Position numbers and translations under genes: made by a program. Of a stretch of 64,000 nucleotides of DNA, positions 16,319 through 28,726 are shown piece after piece. Origin of the DNA: Streptomyces sp. Ru72. Its GTDB lineage: Bacteria > Actinomycetota > Actinomycetes > Streptomycetales > Streptomycetaceae. Where the stretch lies: NCBI RefSeq assembly GCF_002920635.1, contig NZ_PQSR01000005.1:1-64000 (forward strand), in the 5' to 3' direction. Under the pieces are notes generated by a model. The model did no database searches. It had not been told where the DNA came from and worked only from the letters and a program-made list of their open reading frames with translations. Each line of letters starts with the position of its first letter. The stretch's first letter is position 1.

Positions 16319-16831
16319 ATGACGAGCGACGCACGAGAGAACCTGACCTACGAGGACTTCGGACGCGCCGTCCGGGAACTCGCCCAGACCATCGCCGACG
16401 ACGGCTACGAGCCCGACATCGTGCTCAGCATCGCGCGCGGCGGGGTGTTCGTGGCCGGCGGTCTCGCGTACGCCCTGGACTGCAAGAACATCCATCTGGT
16501 CAACGTCGAGTTCTACACCGGTGTGGGCACCACCCTCGACATGCCCGTGATGCTCGCCCCCGTTCCCAACGCGATCGACTTCACCGACAAGAAGGTGCTG
16601 ATCGCCGACGACGTGGCCGACACCGGCAAGACGCTGAAACTCGTGCACGACTTCTGTGTGGAGACCGTCGCCGAGGTCCGCTCCGCGGTGATCTACGAGA
16701 AGTCCCAGTCGCTGGTGAAGTGCGAGTACGTGTGGAAGCGGACCGACGACTGGATCAACTTCCCGTGGAGTGTTCTGCCTCCGGTACGTAAGTCGGGAGA
16801 GCCGATCACGCCCTCGAAGGAAGCCCTGTAG
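16319..16831 (+). CDS. phosphoribosyltransferase (purine-type)
   Basis: 170 residues. The PRPP-binding motif VLIADDVADTGKT (about residues 93-105) and LSIARGGVFVAGGLA are those of type I phosphoribosyltransferases. The overall pattern, with KSQSLVKCEYVWKRTDDWI, is like the xanthine/hypoxanthine salvage group (Gpt/Hpt-like) annotated in Streptomyces. The base specificity cannot be settled from sequence. It directly follows dcd. Confidence 0.8.
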   Translation: MTSDARENLTYEDFGRAVRELAQTIADDGYEPDIVLSIARGGVFVAGGLAYALDCKNIHLVNVEFYTGVGTTLDMPVMLAPVPNAIDFTDKKVLIADDVADTGKTLKLVHDFCVETVAEVRSAVIYEKSQSLVKCEYVWKRTDDWINFPWSVLPPVRKSGEPITPSKEAL

Positions 16832-16957
16832 ATCGAGGCTGGGGCCGGCGCCCCGGGTGACGACCGCCCAGGTGTCGGTGCCTACCGACCGCCCCTGCGC
16901 CTTGGCCGATCGTCCCCGAGGTTCGGCCTCGACCGCTGTGGTTCGTGCTTGTCGGTG

Positions 16958-17083
16958 TCAGCCGCCGCACAGGATCTTGAGCAGGGCCGTCTCGTCCGGC
17001 ACGGAGCCTCAGGGCTCCCTCATCGACCAGGTCGGCGCGTGTTCCTCCTGGCCGTGATGCTCCTCGCGGAAGTCAATGCTCAT
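16958..17083 (-). other. possible small peptide gene with in-frame TGA
   Basis: GAAGGGG lies six bases before ATG 17083. The frame reads MSIDFREEHHGQEEHAPTW to a TGA at codon 25 (17009-17011) and then GSVPDETALLKILCGG to a second stop at 16958. Either the product has 24 residues or a point mutation split a 41-residue peptide with a C-terminal CGG. The acidic His-rich leader with a Cys-containing tail is reminiscent of precursor peptides, but no modifying enzyme is adjacent. Confidence 0.25.
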
Positions 17084-17227
17084 GTGGTTCCCCTTCACGG
17101 ATTGCCTCGGTTGGGGCACTAGTCAGCTTGATGTTCACCCATGTGGGTGGCACGCCATGTTGCGCCATTCGGGTGACAGTGCCGGCGGGTGCGGGGTCGG
17201 TGACGCGACCCGTCGGACAGGCCCCAT

Positions 17228-17260
17228 AAGAGACCACCCCGGCCGGATGGGTGGTCTCTT
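17228..17260. terminator. bidirectional hairpin in the 16.8-17.6 kb spacer
   Basis: A perfect 12-bp stem (17228-17239 with 17249-17260), loop of nine, ends in TT on the plus strand. It lies between convergent transcription units (phosphoribosyltransferase and Yip1 gene). Confidence 0.65.
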
Positions 17261-17642
17261 CGTTGTTCCGGCCGGAGCGGCGTCCGCAACCATCGTCTCG
17301 GCCGTGGGCCGCTCTGTGCGGTGATCGGCTCATGGCCCCGGCCCCATTCCACCAGTGGGCGCGCGTCGGTGCAGCGCGGGCGGAGCGGGCCGGAGGCAGG
17401 AGCGTCGCCCGTAGCGGAGCCGGGAAGCGCGCCCGGCGAGCGGCGCGCAGCCGGGGCTTGAACCATCCCGCTGGGCGGGGAAATCGTGAGTCCGAGCCGA
17501 CTCGGGGGCTCTCGGTCGTGCCCAGGGCCAGGCGTTCGTCCGGACTCGCCGTCCCTGTCCGGGGCGGCCTTGCCGCGTGCCGAGGCTCCGGTGCCCAGGA
17601 CTCGGCGCCGGAGCCTTCGTGGAAGCCGTCGAAGCCGCGCGA

Positions 17643-18533
17643 CTAGAACGTCCCCAGCTTGATGATCGACAGGATCGCGATCAGCTGGATCGCCGACGCG
17701 CCCAGGGCCTTCGGCCACGGCAGGTCGTGGGACTTGGAGACCATCAGGGTCAGCAGCGCGCCGGCCGCGACCCAGGTCGCCCAGCCCAGGAGCTGGACGA
17801 AGGAGGCGTTGCCGCCGAAGAACATCGCGACGACCAGGCGCGGCGCGTCCGTGATGGACATGATCAGCATGGACAGGCCGACCGTGGGCTGCCAGGCGCC
17901 GTCGCCGCCGAGCTGGCGGGCCAGGGTGTGGGTGACCACGCCCAGGACGAAGGAGCTGATCACGATCGCCACTGCGGTCGTCAGGACGATCGGGATGGCG
18001 TTGGAGAGCGTGGCGTTGATCGCGTCCTGACGGGCGCCGTCGAAGCCGAAGACCGCGAGCAGGCCGTACAGGAACGTCACGATCAGGGCCGGGCCCCACA
18101 TCGTGTAGTCCCGCATCTGGAGGAACGTCTGGGTCGGGGACAGCACGATGCCCCGCAGCAGCTCCTTCCAGTGCAGGCGCGGGCCGGCCGGCGGTGCCGA
18201 GGCCTGGCCCGCGCGATAGGTCTCGCCCTCGCTGTAGGGGTCCTCGCCGACGGTGAAGGCCTGGGTGTGGCCCGGGTTGTTGGCCGCGTACGGGTCCGCG
18301 GTGTGCGGGTGGCCCTGACCGTCGTCGCCGAAGTACTCCGGCTCGCCCTGGGCCTGCGGTGACTGCCACTGCGGGCGGCCGCCGTAGGGCCCGGCCCCGC
18401 CGTACTGCTGCTGAGGCGCGGCGGGGTAGCCGTACGAGGGGGCCTGCGGCGCCTGCCGGCCGTACGGCGGTTGCTGCGGTCGCGCTTGAGGAGCGCGGGC
18501 CTCCCGGCCGCGCCCGATCCTGAATCCAGCCAC
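17643..18533 (-). CDS. Yip1-domain membrane protein
   Basis: 296 residues, GTG start. A Pro/Gln/Gly/Tyr-rich cytoplasmic N-terminus (about residues 1-120, with repeated PQQPPYGRQ-like tracts) leads to five hydrophobic segments. ELLRGIVLSPTQTFLQMRDY begins the Yip1 region. Bacterial members are uncharacterised multi-pass proteins. It lies downstream of the EtfD-like gene on the same strand with a 248-base gap. Confidence 0.75.
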   Translation of the reverse strand: MAGFRIGRGREARAPQARPQQPPYGRQAPQAPSYGYPAAPQQQYGGAGPYGGRPQWQSPQAQGEPEYFGDDGQGHPHTADPYAANNPGHTQAFTVGEDPYSEGETYRAGQASAPPAGPRLHWKELLRGIVLSPTQTFLQMRDYTMWGPALIVTFLYGLLAVFGFDGARQDAINATLSNAIPIVLTTAVAIVISSFVLGVVTHTLARQLGGDGAWQPTVGLSMLIMSITDAPRLVVAMFFGGNASFVQLLGWATWVAAGALLTLMVSKSHDLPWPKALGASAIQLIAILSIIKLGTF

Positions 18534-18781
18534 GTCTTCGAACGTACCTGTTCCCGGAGGGTGACGTGCCGGGTCCGGGGCCGACGGCCCGCTTTGCTGC
18601 CGAGCTGTGACATCCCCTAAGGGACCGTCAGGCGCCGAATCAGGGACGTCTCAGTGTGCTGTCGGTGTTTGCGGTGCGCCCCGGACTTGTGCGACCCCGC
18701 AACAGCCGAGGGGCCGGGGTCGCCTTCCGCGATCCCGGCCCCTCGGCCGTTGCGCCGTTCGGCGGCGTACGGCCGCCCTGC

Positions 18782-21055
18782 CTACTTCACCGGTTCCGGC
18801 TCCGGCGTGCTCTCCGCGTCCGCCTGGCCGGCCGGCGGCTCGTCCACCGGCGTCCTGACGGAGTCGAGGAGCAGCTGGGCGACGTCCACGACCTGGATGG
18901 ACTCCTTCGCCTTGCCGTCGTTCTTCTTGCCGTTGACCGAGTCGGTCAGCATGACGAGGCAGAACGGGCAGGCGGTGGAGACGATGTCCGGGTTGAGGGA
19001 CAGGGCCTCGTCGACGCGCTCGTTGTTGATGCGCTTGCCGATCCGCTCCTCCATCCACATACGGGCGCCGCCGGCGCCGCAGCAGAAGCCGCGCTCCTTG
19101 TGGCGGTGCATCTCCTCGTTGCGCAGGCCCGGGACCTTGCCGATGATCTCGCGCGGGGGCGTGTAGATCTTGTTGTGGCGGCCCAGGTAGCACGGGTCGT
19201 GGTAGGTGATGATGCCCTCGACCGGGGTGACCGGGACCAGCTTGCCCTCGTCGACGAGGTGCTGGAGCAGCTGGGTGTGGTGGATGACCTCGTAGTCGCC
19301 GCCGAGCTGCGGGTACTCGTTGCCGATCGTGTTCAGGCAGTGCGGGCAGGTCGCGACGATCTTCTTCGCCGACTTCGGCTTCTTGGTCGACTCGTCCTCG
19401 TCGTCCTCGCCGAACGCCATGTTCAGGGCCGCCACGTTCTCCATGCCGAGCTCCTGGAACAGGGGCTCGTTGCCGAGGCGGCGGGCGGAGTCACCGGTGC
19501 ACTTCTCGTCGCCGCCCATGATCGCGAACTTCACGCCCGCGATGTGCAGCAGCTCGGCGAAGGCCTTGGTGGTCTTCTTCGCGCGGTCCTCCAGGGCGCC
19601 CGCGCAGCCGACCCAGTACAGGTACTCGACCTCGGTGAGGTCCTCGATGTCCCGGCCGACGACCGGCACCTCGAAGTCGACCTCCTTGGTCCACTCCAGG
19701 CGCTGCTTCTTGGCCAGGCCCCAGGGGTTGCCCTTCTTCTCCAGGTTCTTGAGCATCGTGCCCGCCTCGGACGGGAACGCGGACTCGATCATCACCTGGT
19801 AGCGGCGCATGTCGACGATGTGGTCGACGTGCTCGATGTCCACCGGGCACTGCTCGACGCAGGCGCCGCAGGTGGTGCAGGACCACAGCACGTCCGGGTC
19901 GATGACGCCGTTCTCCTCGGCGGTGCCGATCAGCGGGCGCTCGGCCTCGGCCAACGCTGCCGCGGGTACCGAGGCGAGCTGCTCCTCGGACGCCTTCTCC
20001 TCGCCCTCCATGGTCTTGCCGCCGCCGGCCAGCAGGTACGGCGCCTTGGCGTGCGCGTGGTCCCGGAGGGACATGATCAGCAGCTTCGGGGAGAGCGGCT
20101 TGCCCGTGTTCCAGGCGGGGCACTGGGACTGGCAGCGGCCGCACTCGGTGCAGGTGGAGAAGTCCAGCAGGCCCTTCCAGGAGAACTGCTCGACCTGGGA
20201 GACGCCGAAGACGTCGTCGTCGCCGGGGTCGGTGAAGTCGATCGGCTTGCCGCCGCTCGTCATCGGCTGGAGAGCGCCCAGGGCCGTACCGCCGTCGCTC
20301 TCCCGCTTGAACCAGATGTTCGGGAAGGCGAGGAAGCGGTGCCAGGCGACACCCATGTCCGTCTTCAGCGAGACCGTGATCATCCAGATGAAGGACGTCG
20401 CGATCTTGATCATGGCCACCAGGTAGACCAGGTTCTGCAGGGTGCCGACGCTCAGGCCGTGGAAGGCGGCGACGAGCGGGTACGAGGCGAAGTACCCGGC
20501 CTCGTAGTGGTCGACGCCGGCCAGGGCGCCCTCCAGGCCGCGCAGTGTCATGATCGCCAGGCCGATGATCAGGATCACGGCCTCGACGAAGTACGCCTGG
20601 CCGAAGTTGGAGCCCGCGAACCGGGACTTGCGTCCGGGCCGGGTGGGCAGCGACAGCTGGCGGATGACGATCAGGGTGAGGATGCCGAGCGCCGTCATGG
20701 TGCCGACCACCTCGACGAACAGCTCGTACGGCAGCCAGTGCCCGATGACCGGCAGCGCCCAGTCGGCCTGGAACAGCTGCCCGAAGGCGTTGACCAGGGT
20801 CAGGACCAGGGTGAAGAAGCCCACCGCCACGAACCAGTGCGCGACGCCGACGATGCCCCAGCGGTTCATGCGGGTGTGGCCGAGGAATTCCTTGACCACG
20901 GTGACGGTGCGCTGCTTGGGGTCGTTGGTGCGGGTGCCGGCGGGCACGTCCTGTCCGAGCCGCACGAAGCGGTAGATCTGGCCGATGGCTCGGGCGAACA
21001 GCGCCACGCCGACCACGGCCAGGACCAGCGACACGATGATCGCGGCGAGTTGCAT
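18782..21055 (-). CDS. membrane Fe-S oxidoreductase, EtfD-type (HdrD/GlpC-like)
   Basis: 757 residues. Five or six membrane segments in the first 260 residues carry the respiratory cytochrome-b-like fold. Two 4Fe-4S motifs follow (CTECGRCQSQCP and CTTCGACVEQCP), then two CCG domains (GCAGALEDR...CTGD and YHDPCYLG...FCCGAGG). This is the layout of mycobacterial EtfD (Rv0338c), which passes electrons from EtfBA of fatty-acid beta-oxidation to menaquinone. The same role here is inferred from architecture. GGAG lies nine bases before ATG 21055. A TTAC...GTAA palindrome upstream may be an acyl-CoA-responsive operator. Confidence 0.85.
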   Translation of the reverse strand: MQLAAIIVSLVLAVVGVALFARAIGQIYRFVRLGQDVPAGTRTNDPKQRTVTVVKEFLGHTRMNRWGIVGVAHWFVAVGFFTLVLTLVNAFGQLFQADWALPVIGHWLPYELFVEVVGTMTALGILTLIVIRQLSLPTRPGRKSRFAGSNFGQAYFVEAVILIIGLAIMTLRGLEGALAGVDHYEAGYFASYPLVAAFHGLSVGTLQNLVYLVAMIKIATSFIWMITVSLKTDMGVAWHRFLAFPNIWFKRESDGGTALGALQPMTSGGKPIDFTDPGDDDVFGVSQVEQFSWKGLLDFSTCTECGRCQSQCPAWNTGKPLSPKLLIMSLRDHAHAKAPYLLAGGGKTMEGEEKASEEQLASVPAAALAEAERPLIGTAEENGVIDPDVLWSCTTCGACVEQCPVDIEHVDHIVDMRRYQVMIESAFPSEAGTMLKNLEKKGNPWGLAKKQRLEWTKEVDFEVPVVGRDIEDLTEVEYLYWVGCAGALEDRAKKTTKAFAELLHIAGVKFAIMGGDEKCTGDSARRLGNEPLFQELGMENVAALNMAFGEDDEDESTKKPKSAKKIVATCPHCLNTIGNEYPQLGGDYEVIHHTQLLQHLVDEGKLVPVTPVEGIITYHDPCYLGRHNKIYTPPREIIGKVPGLRNEEMHRHKERGFCCGAGGARMWMEERIGKRINNERVDEALSLNPDIVSTACPFCLVMLTDSVNGKKNDGKAKESIQVVDVAQLLLDSVRTPVDEPPAGQADAESTPEPEPVK

Positions 21056-24088
<3,033 letters not shown>

Positions 24089-24127
24089 CGTACACCACGA
24101 ACGCGTAGGGAAGGAGGGACGTCGGGG

Positions 24128-25294
24128 ATGAGCACCAAGGACTTCATCGAGAAGGACTACTACAAGGTCCTCGGCGTCCCCAAGGACGCCACCGAGGCCG
24201 AGATCAAGAAGGCGTACCGGAAGCTCGCCCGCGAGTTCCACCCGGACGCCAACAAGGGCAACGCCAAGGCGGAGGAACGTTTCAAGGAGATCTCCGAGGC
24301 GAACGACGTCCTCGGCGACCCCAAGAAGCGCAAGGAGTACGACGAGGCCCGCGCCCTGTTCGGCAACGGCGGCTTCCGTCCCGGCCCCGGGGCGGGCGGC
24401 TCGTTCAACTTCGACCTGGGCGACCTCTTCGGCGGCCAGGGCGGCGCCGGGGGCGGCTTCGGCGGTGGTCTCGGTGACGTCTTCGGGGGCCTGTTCAACC
24501 GTGGCGGCGGCGCGGGCACGCGTACGCAGCCCAGGCGCGGCCAGGACATCGAGTCCGAGGTCACGCTGAGCTTCATGGAGGCGGTGGACGGGGCGACCGT
24601 GCCGCTGCGCATGTCCTCGCAGTCACCGTGCAAGGCCTGTTCGGGCACCGGCGACAAGAACGGCACGCCACGCGTGTGCCCGACCTGTGTCGGCACCGGA
24701 CAGGTGGCGCGCGGCTCGGGCGGCGGCTTCTCGCTGACCGACCCGTGCCCGGACTGCAAGGGCCGCGGGCTGATCGCGGAGCACCCGTGCGAGGTCTGCA
24801 AGGGCAGCGGCCGGGCCAAGTCGTCCCGGACGATGCAGGTGCGCATCCCGGCGGGCGTGTCCGACGGGCAGCGCATCCGGCTGCGCGGCAAGGGCGCGCC
24901 CGGCGAGCGGGGCGGCCCGGCCGGTGACCTGTACGTGGTCGTGCACGTCAATCCGCACCCCGTCTTCGGTCGCAAGGGCGACAACCTGACGGTCACCGTC
25001 CCGGTGACGTTCGCGGAGGCGGCGCTCGGCGCCGACGTCCGGGTGCCCACCCTCGGCGGGCCCCCGGTGACGCTGAAGCTGCCCCCCGGCACGCCGAACG
25101 GGCGTACGATGCGCGCCCGTGGAAAGGGCGCGGTCCGTAAGGACGGCACCCGCGGGGACCTGCTGGTCACCGTCGAGGTGAGTGTCCCGAAGGACGTGTC
25201 GGGGAAGGCTCGTGACGCGCTGGAGGCGTATCGCGAGGCAACCGCGGGCGAGGACCCGCGGGCGGAGCTGTTCCAGGCCGCGAAGGGAGCATGA
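24128..25294 (+). CDS. dnaJ: Hsp40 co-chaperone DnaJ
   Basis: 388 residues; a GGAAGGAGGGA site precedes ATG 24128. The J domain carries HPD at residues 38-40, followed by a Gly/Phe-rich linker (about 80-130), four CxxCxGxG zinc-finger repeats (CKACSGTG, CPTCVGTG, CPDCKGRG, CEVCKGSG, about 168-235) and the substrate-binding C-terminal domain. It stimulates DnaK ATPase and delivers clients. Full class A architecture, third in the operon. Confidence 0.97.
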   Translation: MSTKDFIEKDYYKVLGVPKDATEAEIKKAYRKLAREFHPDANKGNAKAEERFKEISEANDVLGDPKKRKEYDEARALFGNGGFRPGPGAGGSFNFDLGDLFGGQGGAGGGFGGGLGDVFGGLFNRGGGAGTRTQPRRGQDIESEVTLSFMEAVDGATVPLRMSSQSPCKACSGTGDKNGTPRVCPTCVGTGQVARGSGGGFSLTDPCPDCKGRGLIAEHPCEVCKGSGRAKSSRTMQVRIPAGVSDGQRIRLRGKGAPGERGGPAGDLYVVVHVNPHPVFGRKGDNLTVTVPVTFAEAALGADVRVPTLGGPPVTLKLPPGTPNGRTMRARGKGAVRKDGTRGDLLVTVEVSVPKDVSGKARDALEAYREATAGEDPRAELFQAAKGA

Positions 25295-25298
25295 CCAG

Positions 25299-25751
25299 AT
25301 GGACGGCCGTCGACGCAACCCGTATGAGCTGACCGAGGACACCCCGGTCTACGTCATCTCGGTGGCGGCCCAGCTCTCCGGACTGCACCCGCAGACGCTG
25401 CGGCAGTACGACCGCCTGGGACTCGTGTCCCCGGACCGCACCGCGGGGCGGGGCCGGCGCTACTCGGCCCGAGACATCGAACTGCTCCGCCAGGTGCAGC
25501 AGTTGTCGCAGGACGAGGGCATCAACCTGGCCGGTATCAAGCGCATCATCGAACTGGAGAACCAGGTCGCCGCGCTCCAGGCCCGCGTCGCGGAGCTCCA
25601 GGACGCCCTCGACGGTGCGGCGGCGGCGATGCGCCAGCGGGAGGCGGCCGTCCACGCGTCCTACCGCCGTGACCTGGTGCCGTATCAGGAGGTCCAGCAG
25701 ACCAGCGCGCTGGTGGTGTGGCGCCCGAAGCGGCAGCAGCAGACGGACTGA
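25299..25751 (+). CDS. hspR: heat-shock repressor HspR
   Basis: 150 residues from ATG 25299, four bases after dnaJ. A MerR-type helix-turn-helix (VYVISVAAQLSGLHPQTLRQ, then GRGRRYSARDIELLR) is followed by a coiled coil (ALQARVAELQDAL). In Streptomyces HspR with DnaK represses this operon and clpB by binding HAIR repeats; both sets of sites are present in the window (21494, 21546, 34045), so the loop is complete here. Confidence 0.95.
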   Translation: MDGRRRNPYELTEDTPVYVISVAAQLSGLHPQTLRQYDRLGLVSPDRTAGRGRRYSARDIELLRQVQQLSQDEGINLAGIKRIIELENQVAALQARVAELQDALDGAAAAMRQREAAVHASYRRDLVPYQEVQQTSALVVWRPKRQQQTD

Positions 25752-25761
25752 CCCGTACGCA

Positions 25762-25789
25762 AGGGGCCCGGAGACTCCTCCGGGCCCCT
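25762..25789 (+). terminator. terminator of the dnaK operon
   Basis: A perfect 12-bp stem (25762-25773 with 25778-25789), four-base loop, 11 bases after the hspR stop. Confidence 0.85.
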
Positions 25790-25797
25790 CTGTGTGC

Positions 25798-26254
25798 TCA
25801 GGGCGCCAGGGCCACCCAGGCGCCGCCGGGCGCGGACTCGGTGCCGTCCGCGTAGCCGGCGGTCACCCAGTAGAAGTGGGTGGTGCCCTTGGCGGCGCCG
25901 GTGTCCTCGTACGAGGTCCCTGTCACGGCCGCCAGCTTCTCGTACGCCTTGGTGTCCGGGTTCCAGCGGTAGACCTGGTAGCCGGTGGCGTCGGTCACCG
26001 GTGACCAGGTCAGCTCGACGCCCGCCTCGGAGGAATCCGCCGTCAGCCGGACCGGGGAGCCCTCGGGCGTCGCCACGCTCGGCGTCATGTCGGCCTCGGC
26101 CGCGGTCACGATCTCCGGCGAACGGGTCCACTCGTAGTGGGAGTTCCAGTCGTCGTCGACGGCGTCGACGAAGAAGCACCGCTTCTCGCCGTCCGCGAGC
26201 GTGGTGTACGTGTACGAGGTGGTGGCGGTCTCGGCGTTCCTGACGGTTCGGGGA
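25798..26254 (-). pseudogene. 3' remnant of a fibronectin-III exoprotein
   Basis: The minus-strand frame is protein-like from about 26254 (RTVRNAETATTSYTYTT) through RCFFVDAVDDDWNSHYEWTR and one clear FN3 domain (VELTWSPVTDATGYQVYRWN) to a stop at 25798. It lacks any good start or signal peptide and begins right after the terminator hairpin of the upstream FN3 gene. It is probably the tail of a duplicated paralogue. A GTG at 26109 could still yield a 103-residue product. Confidence 0.5.
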
Positions 26255-26280
26255 ACCGGGCGTCCGTCCGGACGCCCGGT
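26255..26280 (-). terminator. terminator after PA14/FN3 gene
   Basis: A perfect 11-bp inverted repeat (26255-26265 with 26270-26280), four-base loop, 16 bases beyond the stop codon of the minus-strand gene. Confidence 0.7.
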
Positions 26281-26296
26281 GTTGCGGAGCGGTGTC

Positions 26297-28726
26297 TCAG
26301 AGCCAGGAGTCCCAGATCCCGTACGCCTCCTGCCGCACCACTTCCTCGTTGCCCGCCGCGTCGCTGTAGACCGCCCGGTAGAAGTAGAGGCCGAGCCGGT
26401 CCACGTACACGGTGTGGTCCATATAGGACTTGGGGGCGTCGACCTTGCCCGAGGCGAGCGTGGTCCAGGTGCCGGAGGCGGGGTCCCAGCGCTCGTAGCG
26501 GTAGTCGGTCCAGTCGCCGCACGGCATGTCGTAGATCGTCACGCCACAGCGGGCGTAGATCTCCGGGTACTGGCCCTCGGTGATGGTGGTTCCGGTCCAC
26601 CCCGGCGGCCGGGTGTCGGGCAGGGTGACGGTGATGTCGGTGGGGTTTCCGGAGTCGGGAGTGATGTCCATGTACTCGCCGCCCCCGGCGGTCACCCGGT
26701 AGACGTGCTCACGGCCGTCGGGCAGCGTGGGGCAGAGGATCTCGGTCTCGGGCAGGGAAGCGCCGGTCCAGCAGTTCCTGCTCCACACCGTCCTGCCGGT
26801 GTCCGGGTCGGTCGTGCCCTGCCACACGGAGTAGCCCTCGACGTCGTCGTCGGCCGGTGGAGTCCAGGTGAGGCGGACGCCGAGCGGGACGACCTCCGCC
26901 TTCAGGTCGTTGACCGCAGCCGGGAACCGTGTGTCCGGCGTGGTGGCGGTGATGGGCTCGCTGGGCTGGGAGCGGTGCCCGTACGGGTCGATCGCCACGA
27001 TCCGGTACTCGTACGTCGTCTCGGAGGCGCCCGAGGCATCACGGCACATGGCTTCGACGGCGTAGTTGCCCCAGACGGCGTACGCGGGGTCGACGCCCTC
27101 CCACGGATTCGACGTCTGGGTCGTGGGCGGCTCCAGGGGGCCGTCCCCGTCGCTCGGCGAGCACCGGTCGATGACCGTGCTCTCACCGGTCACGGTGTCC
27201 GTGCGGACGATCTCGTACGTGGTCGAGTGGGCGAGGTCGAGGGTCCACGGGTCGCTGCTGCGCCAGTCCAGCTCTATGAAGCCGCCCCAGTGGAGGGTCG
27301 CGCCCAGTCGGTACGGCGCGATCGCCTCCGGCCGCTCCGCCATCTTCAGCGTGATCTCGGCGGGTGCCGAGGTGTTGCCCGCGGTGTCCGTCGCGCGCAC
27401 CGCGTACCGGTACTCGTCGGCGAGGGCGACCTGCTGCCGCGGCACCACGTCGGTCTGCGTGGTGGTGGCGCTGTCGCCGAAGGCCTTGAGCCAGCCGCCG
27501 GTCGCAGGGTCGTACTGCAGCACCTCGTACCTGGCCGCGTCCGCGTCGGCCGTCCACACCAGGTGCGGGACGCCGGAGCGGTACTGGACGTGCGCGCCGA
27601 CCGGGGCCGCGGGCGGGACGCGGTCGCCGAGGGTGACCGTCGTGGCGGCGGAGTACGCCGACCAGTTGCCGGCCGCGTCGCGCGCCCGCCCCCGATAGGT
27701 CGCCCTGGTGCCGTCCGCGGACCGCCCCGGGTCGCAGAACGTGGCCTTGGTGCCGGTGTACACGGTCGTCCACGCACCGGTGGCGGGGTCCTGGCGCTGG
27801 GCCTCGTACAGGGCGATGTCGGCCAGGTTCTGGGGCGTCGTGACGAGTTCCAGACCGGCGACCGTGTCGTCGGTCCAGCAGCCGTCCAGCTCGACGAACG
27901 GGGCGGCCGGCGGTGTCTTGTCGATCGTGGTGACGGCCTGGTCGGCGGTGCCTGCGGACTCGTTGCCCGCCTTGTCGTAGGCGCGGACCTCGTAGTAATA
28001 GGTCGCGCCGTTCACCGGGAGCGTCGAGTCGGTGTACGACGTGGCGGTGGTCGTGACGAGCGGGGTGCTGCCGAAAGAGGCACCCTTGAGGCGGCGGTAG
28101 ACGCGGTAGCCCGCGAGGTCCATCTCGTTGTTCTTCGCCCAGGCCACCTTCGCCTTGCCGGTGGTCTGGTCGTAGGAGACCGAAGTGCCGGTGGGGGTGA
28201 GGGGCCTGACCTTGTCGACGGTGGCCGAGGTGCGGGGCGTGTAGGAGAACGAGACGTTCGCCGTCCCGGTCCAGTTGACGTAGTCCACCCGCAGGGTGTG
28301 CCTGCCGGACGGGATGGTGACGTTGACGGTCTTCTTCTGGGTGGTCGAGACGTTCTTCCAGACGTCCACCTTGCGGGTGCCGTCGAGGTAGACGCGGATG
28401 CCGTCCTGGGTGGCGGCGGTGAAGGTGAAGGGGCCGCCGGAGCCGAAGTCGCGGATGAGGGTCCAGCGGACGGAGAAGTTGTCCCTGGGCAGGCCCGAAG
28501 CGGGGGCGCCCGTGCCCCAGTTCTCGTTGACCGTGCTGTCACAGTCGGTCTTCTTCGGGGTGCCCGAGAGGCTGGTGTTCGCGAAGAGCTGCCGCTTGAA
28601 CACCGGCGAGGTGCAGGTGGTGGCGGCGGAGGCGGGCGTGGTGAGGGCGGTGAGCAGGCCGCCCGCGGTGGCGAGCACGACGGCGGTGGCCGCGGCGGCG
28701 GTCGTGCGTCGTCTGGCTGGGTTCAT
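26297..28726 (-). CDS. secreted PA14 and multi-fibronectin-III protein
   Basis: 809 residues. A signal peptide (MNPARRRTTAAAATAVVLA..., cleavage after ASA near residue 33) precedes a PA14-type beta-barrel (SGLPRDNFSVRWTLIRDF and DGIRVYLDGTRKVDVW, about residues 40-150), which in this family binds carbohydrate. Then follow five or six FN3-like domains (KAKVAWAKNNEMDLAGYRVY begins the first). There is no catalytic module and no anchor, so it is probably a free exoprotein or adhesin. A partial paralogue lies immediately downstream. Substrate unknown. Confidence 0.8.
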   Translation of the reverse strand: MNPARRRTTAAAATAVVLATAGGLLTALTTPASAATTCTSPVFKRQLFANTSLSGTPKKTDCDSTVNENWGTGAPASGLPRDNFSVRWTLIRDFGSGGPFTFTAATQDGIRVYLDGTRKVDVWKNVSTTQKKTVNVTIPSGRHTLRVDYVNWTGTANVSFSYTPRTSATVDKVRPLTPTGTSVSYDQTTGKAKVAWAKNNEMDLAGYRVYRRLKGASFGSTPLVTTTATSYTDSTLPVNGATYYYEVRAYDKAGNESAGTADQAVTTIDKTPPAAPFVELDGCWTDDTVAGLELVTTPQNLADIALYEAQRQDPATGAWTTVYTGTKATFCDPGRSADGTRATYRGRARDAAGNWSAYSAATTVTLGDRVPPAAPVGAHVQYRSGVPHLVWTADADAARYEVLQYDPATGGWLKAFGDSATTTQTDVVPRQQVALADEYRYAVRATDTAGNTSAPAEITLKMAERPEAIAPYRLGATLHWGGFIELDWRSSDPWTLDLAHSTTYEIVRTDTVTGESTVIDRCSPSDGDGPLEPPTTQTSNPWEGVDPAYAVWGNYAVEAMCRDASGASETTYEYRIVAIDPYGHRSQPSEPITATTPDTRFPAAVNDLKAEVVPLGVRLTWTPPADDDVEGYSVWQGTTDPDTGRTVWSRNCWTGASLPETEILCPTLPDGREHVYRVTAGGGEYMDITPDSGNPTDITVTLPDTRPPGWTGTTITEGQYPEIYARCGVTIYDMPCGDWTDYRYERWDPASGTWTTLASGKVDAPKSYMDHTVYVDRLGLYFYRAVYSDAAGNEEVVRQEAYGIWDSWL

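Larger units (their letters stand above)
16832..17642. other. gene-poor 0.8-kb spacer
   Basis: No long gene with believable composition is visible on either strand. It contains a short minus-strand frame with a ribosome site (16958-17083) and one strong hairpin (17228-17260). The rest, including the very Arg/Gly-biased stretch 17340-17640, shows nothing I can support. Confidence 0.5.

Noticed and set aside
17340..17642. Plus-strand open frame in the gene-poor spacer
   Set aside because: Arg/Ala/Gly-biased translation, no ribosome site, and no conserved motif.
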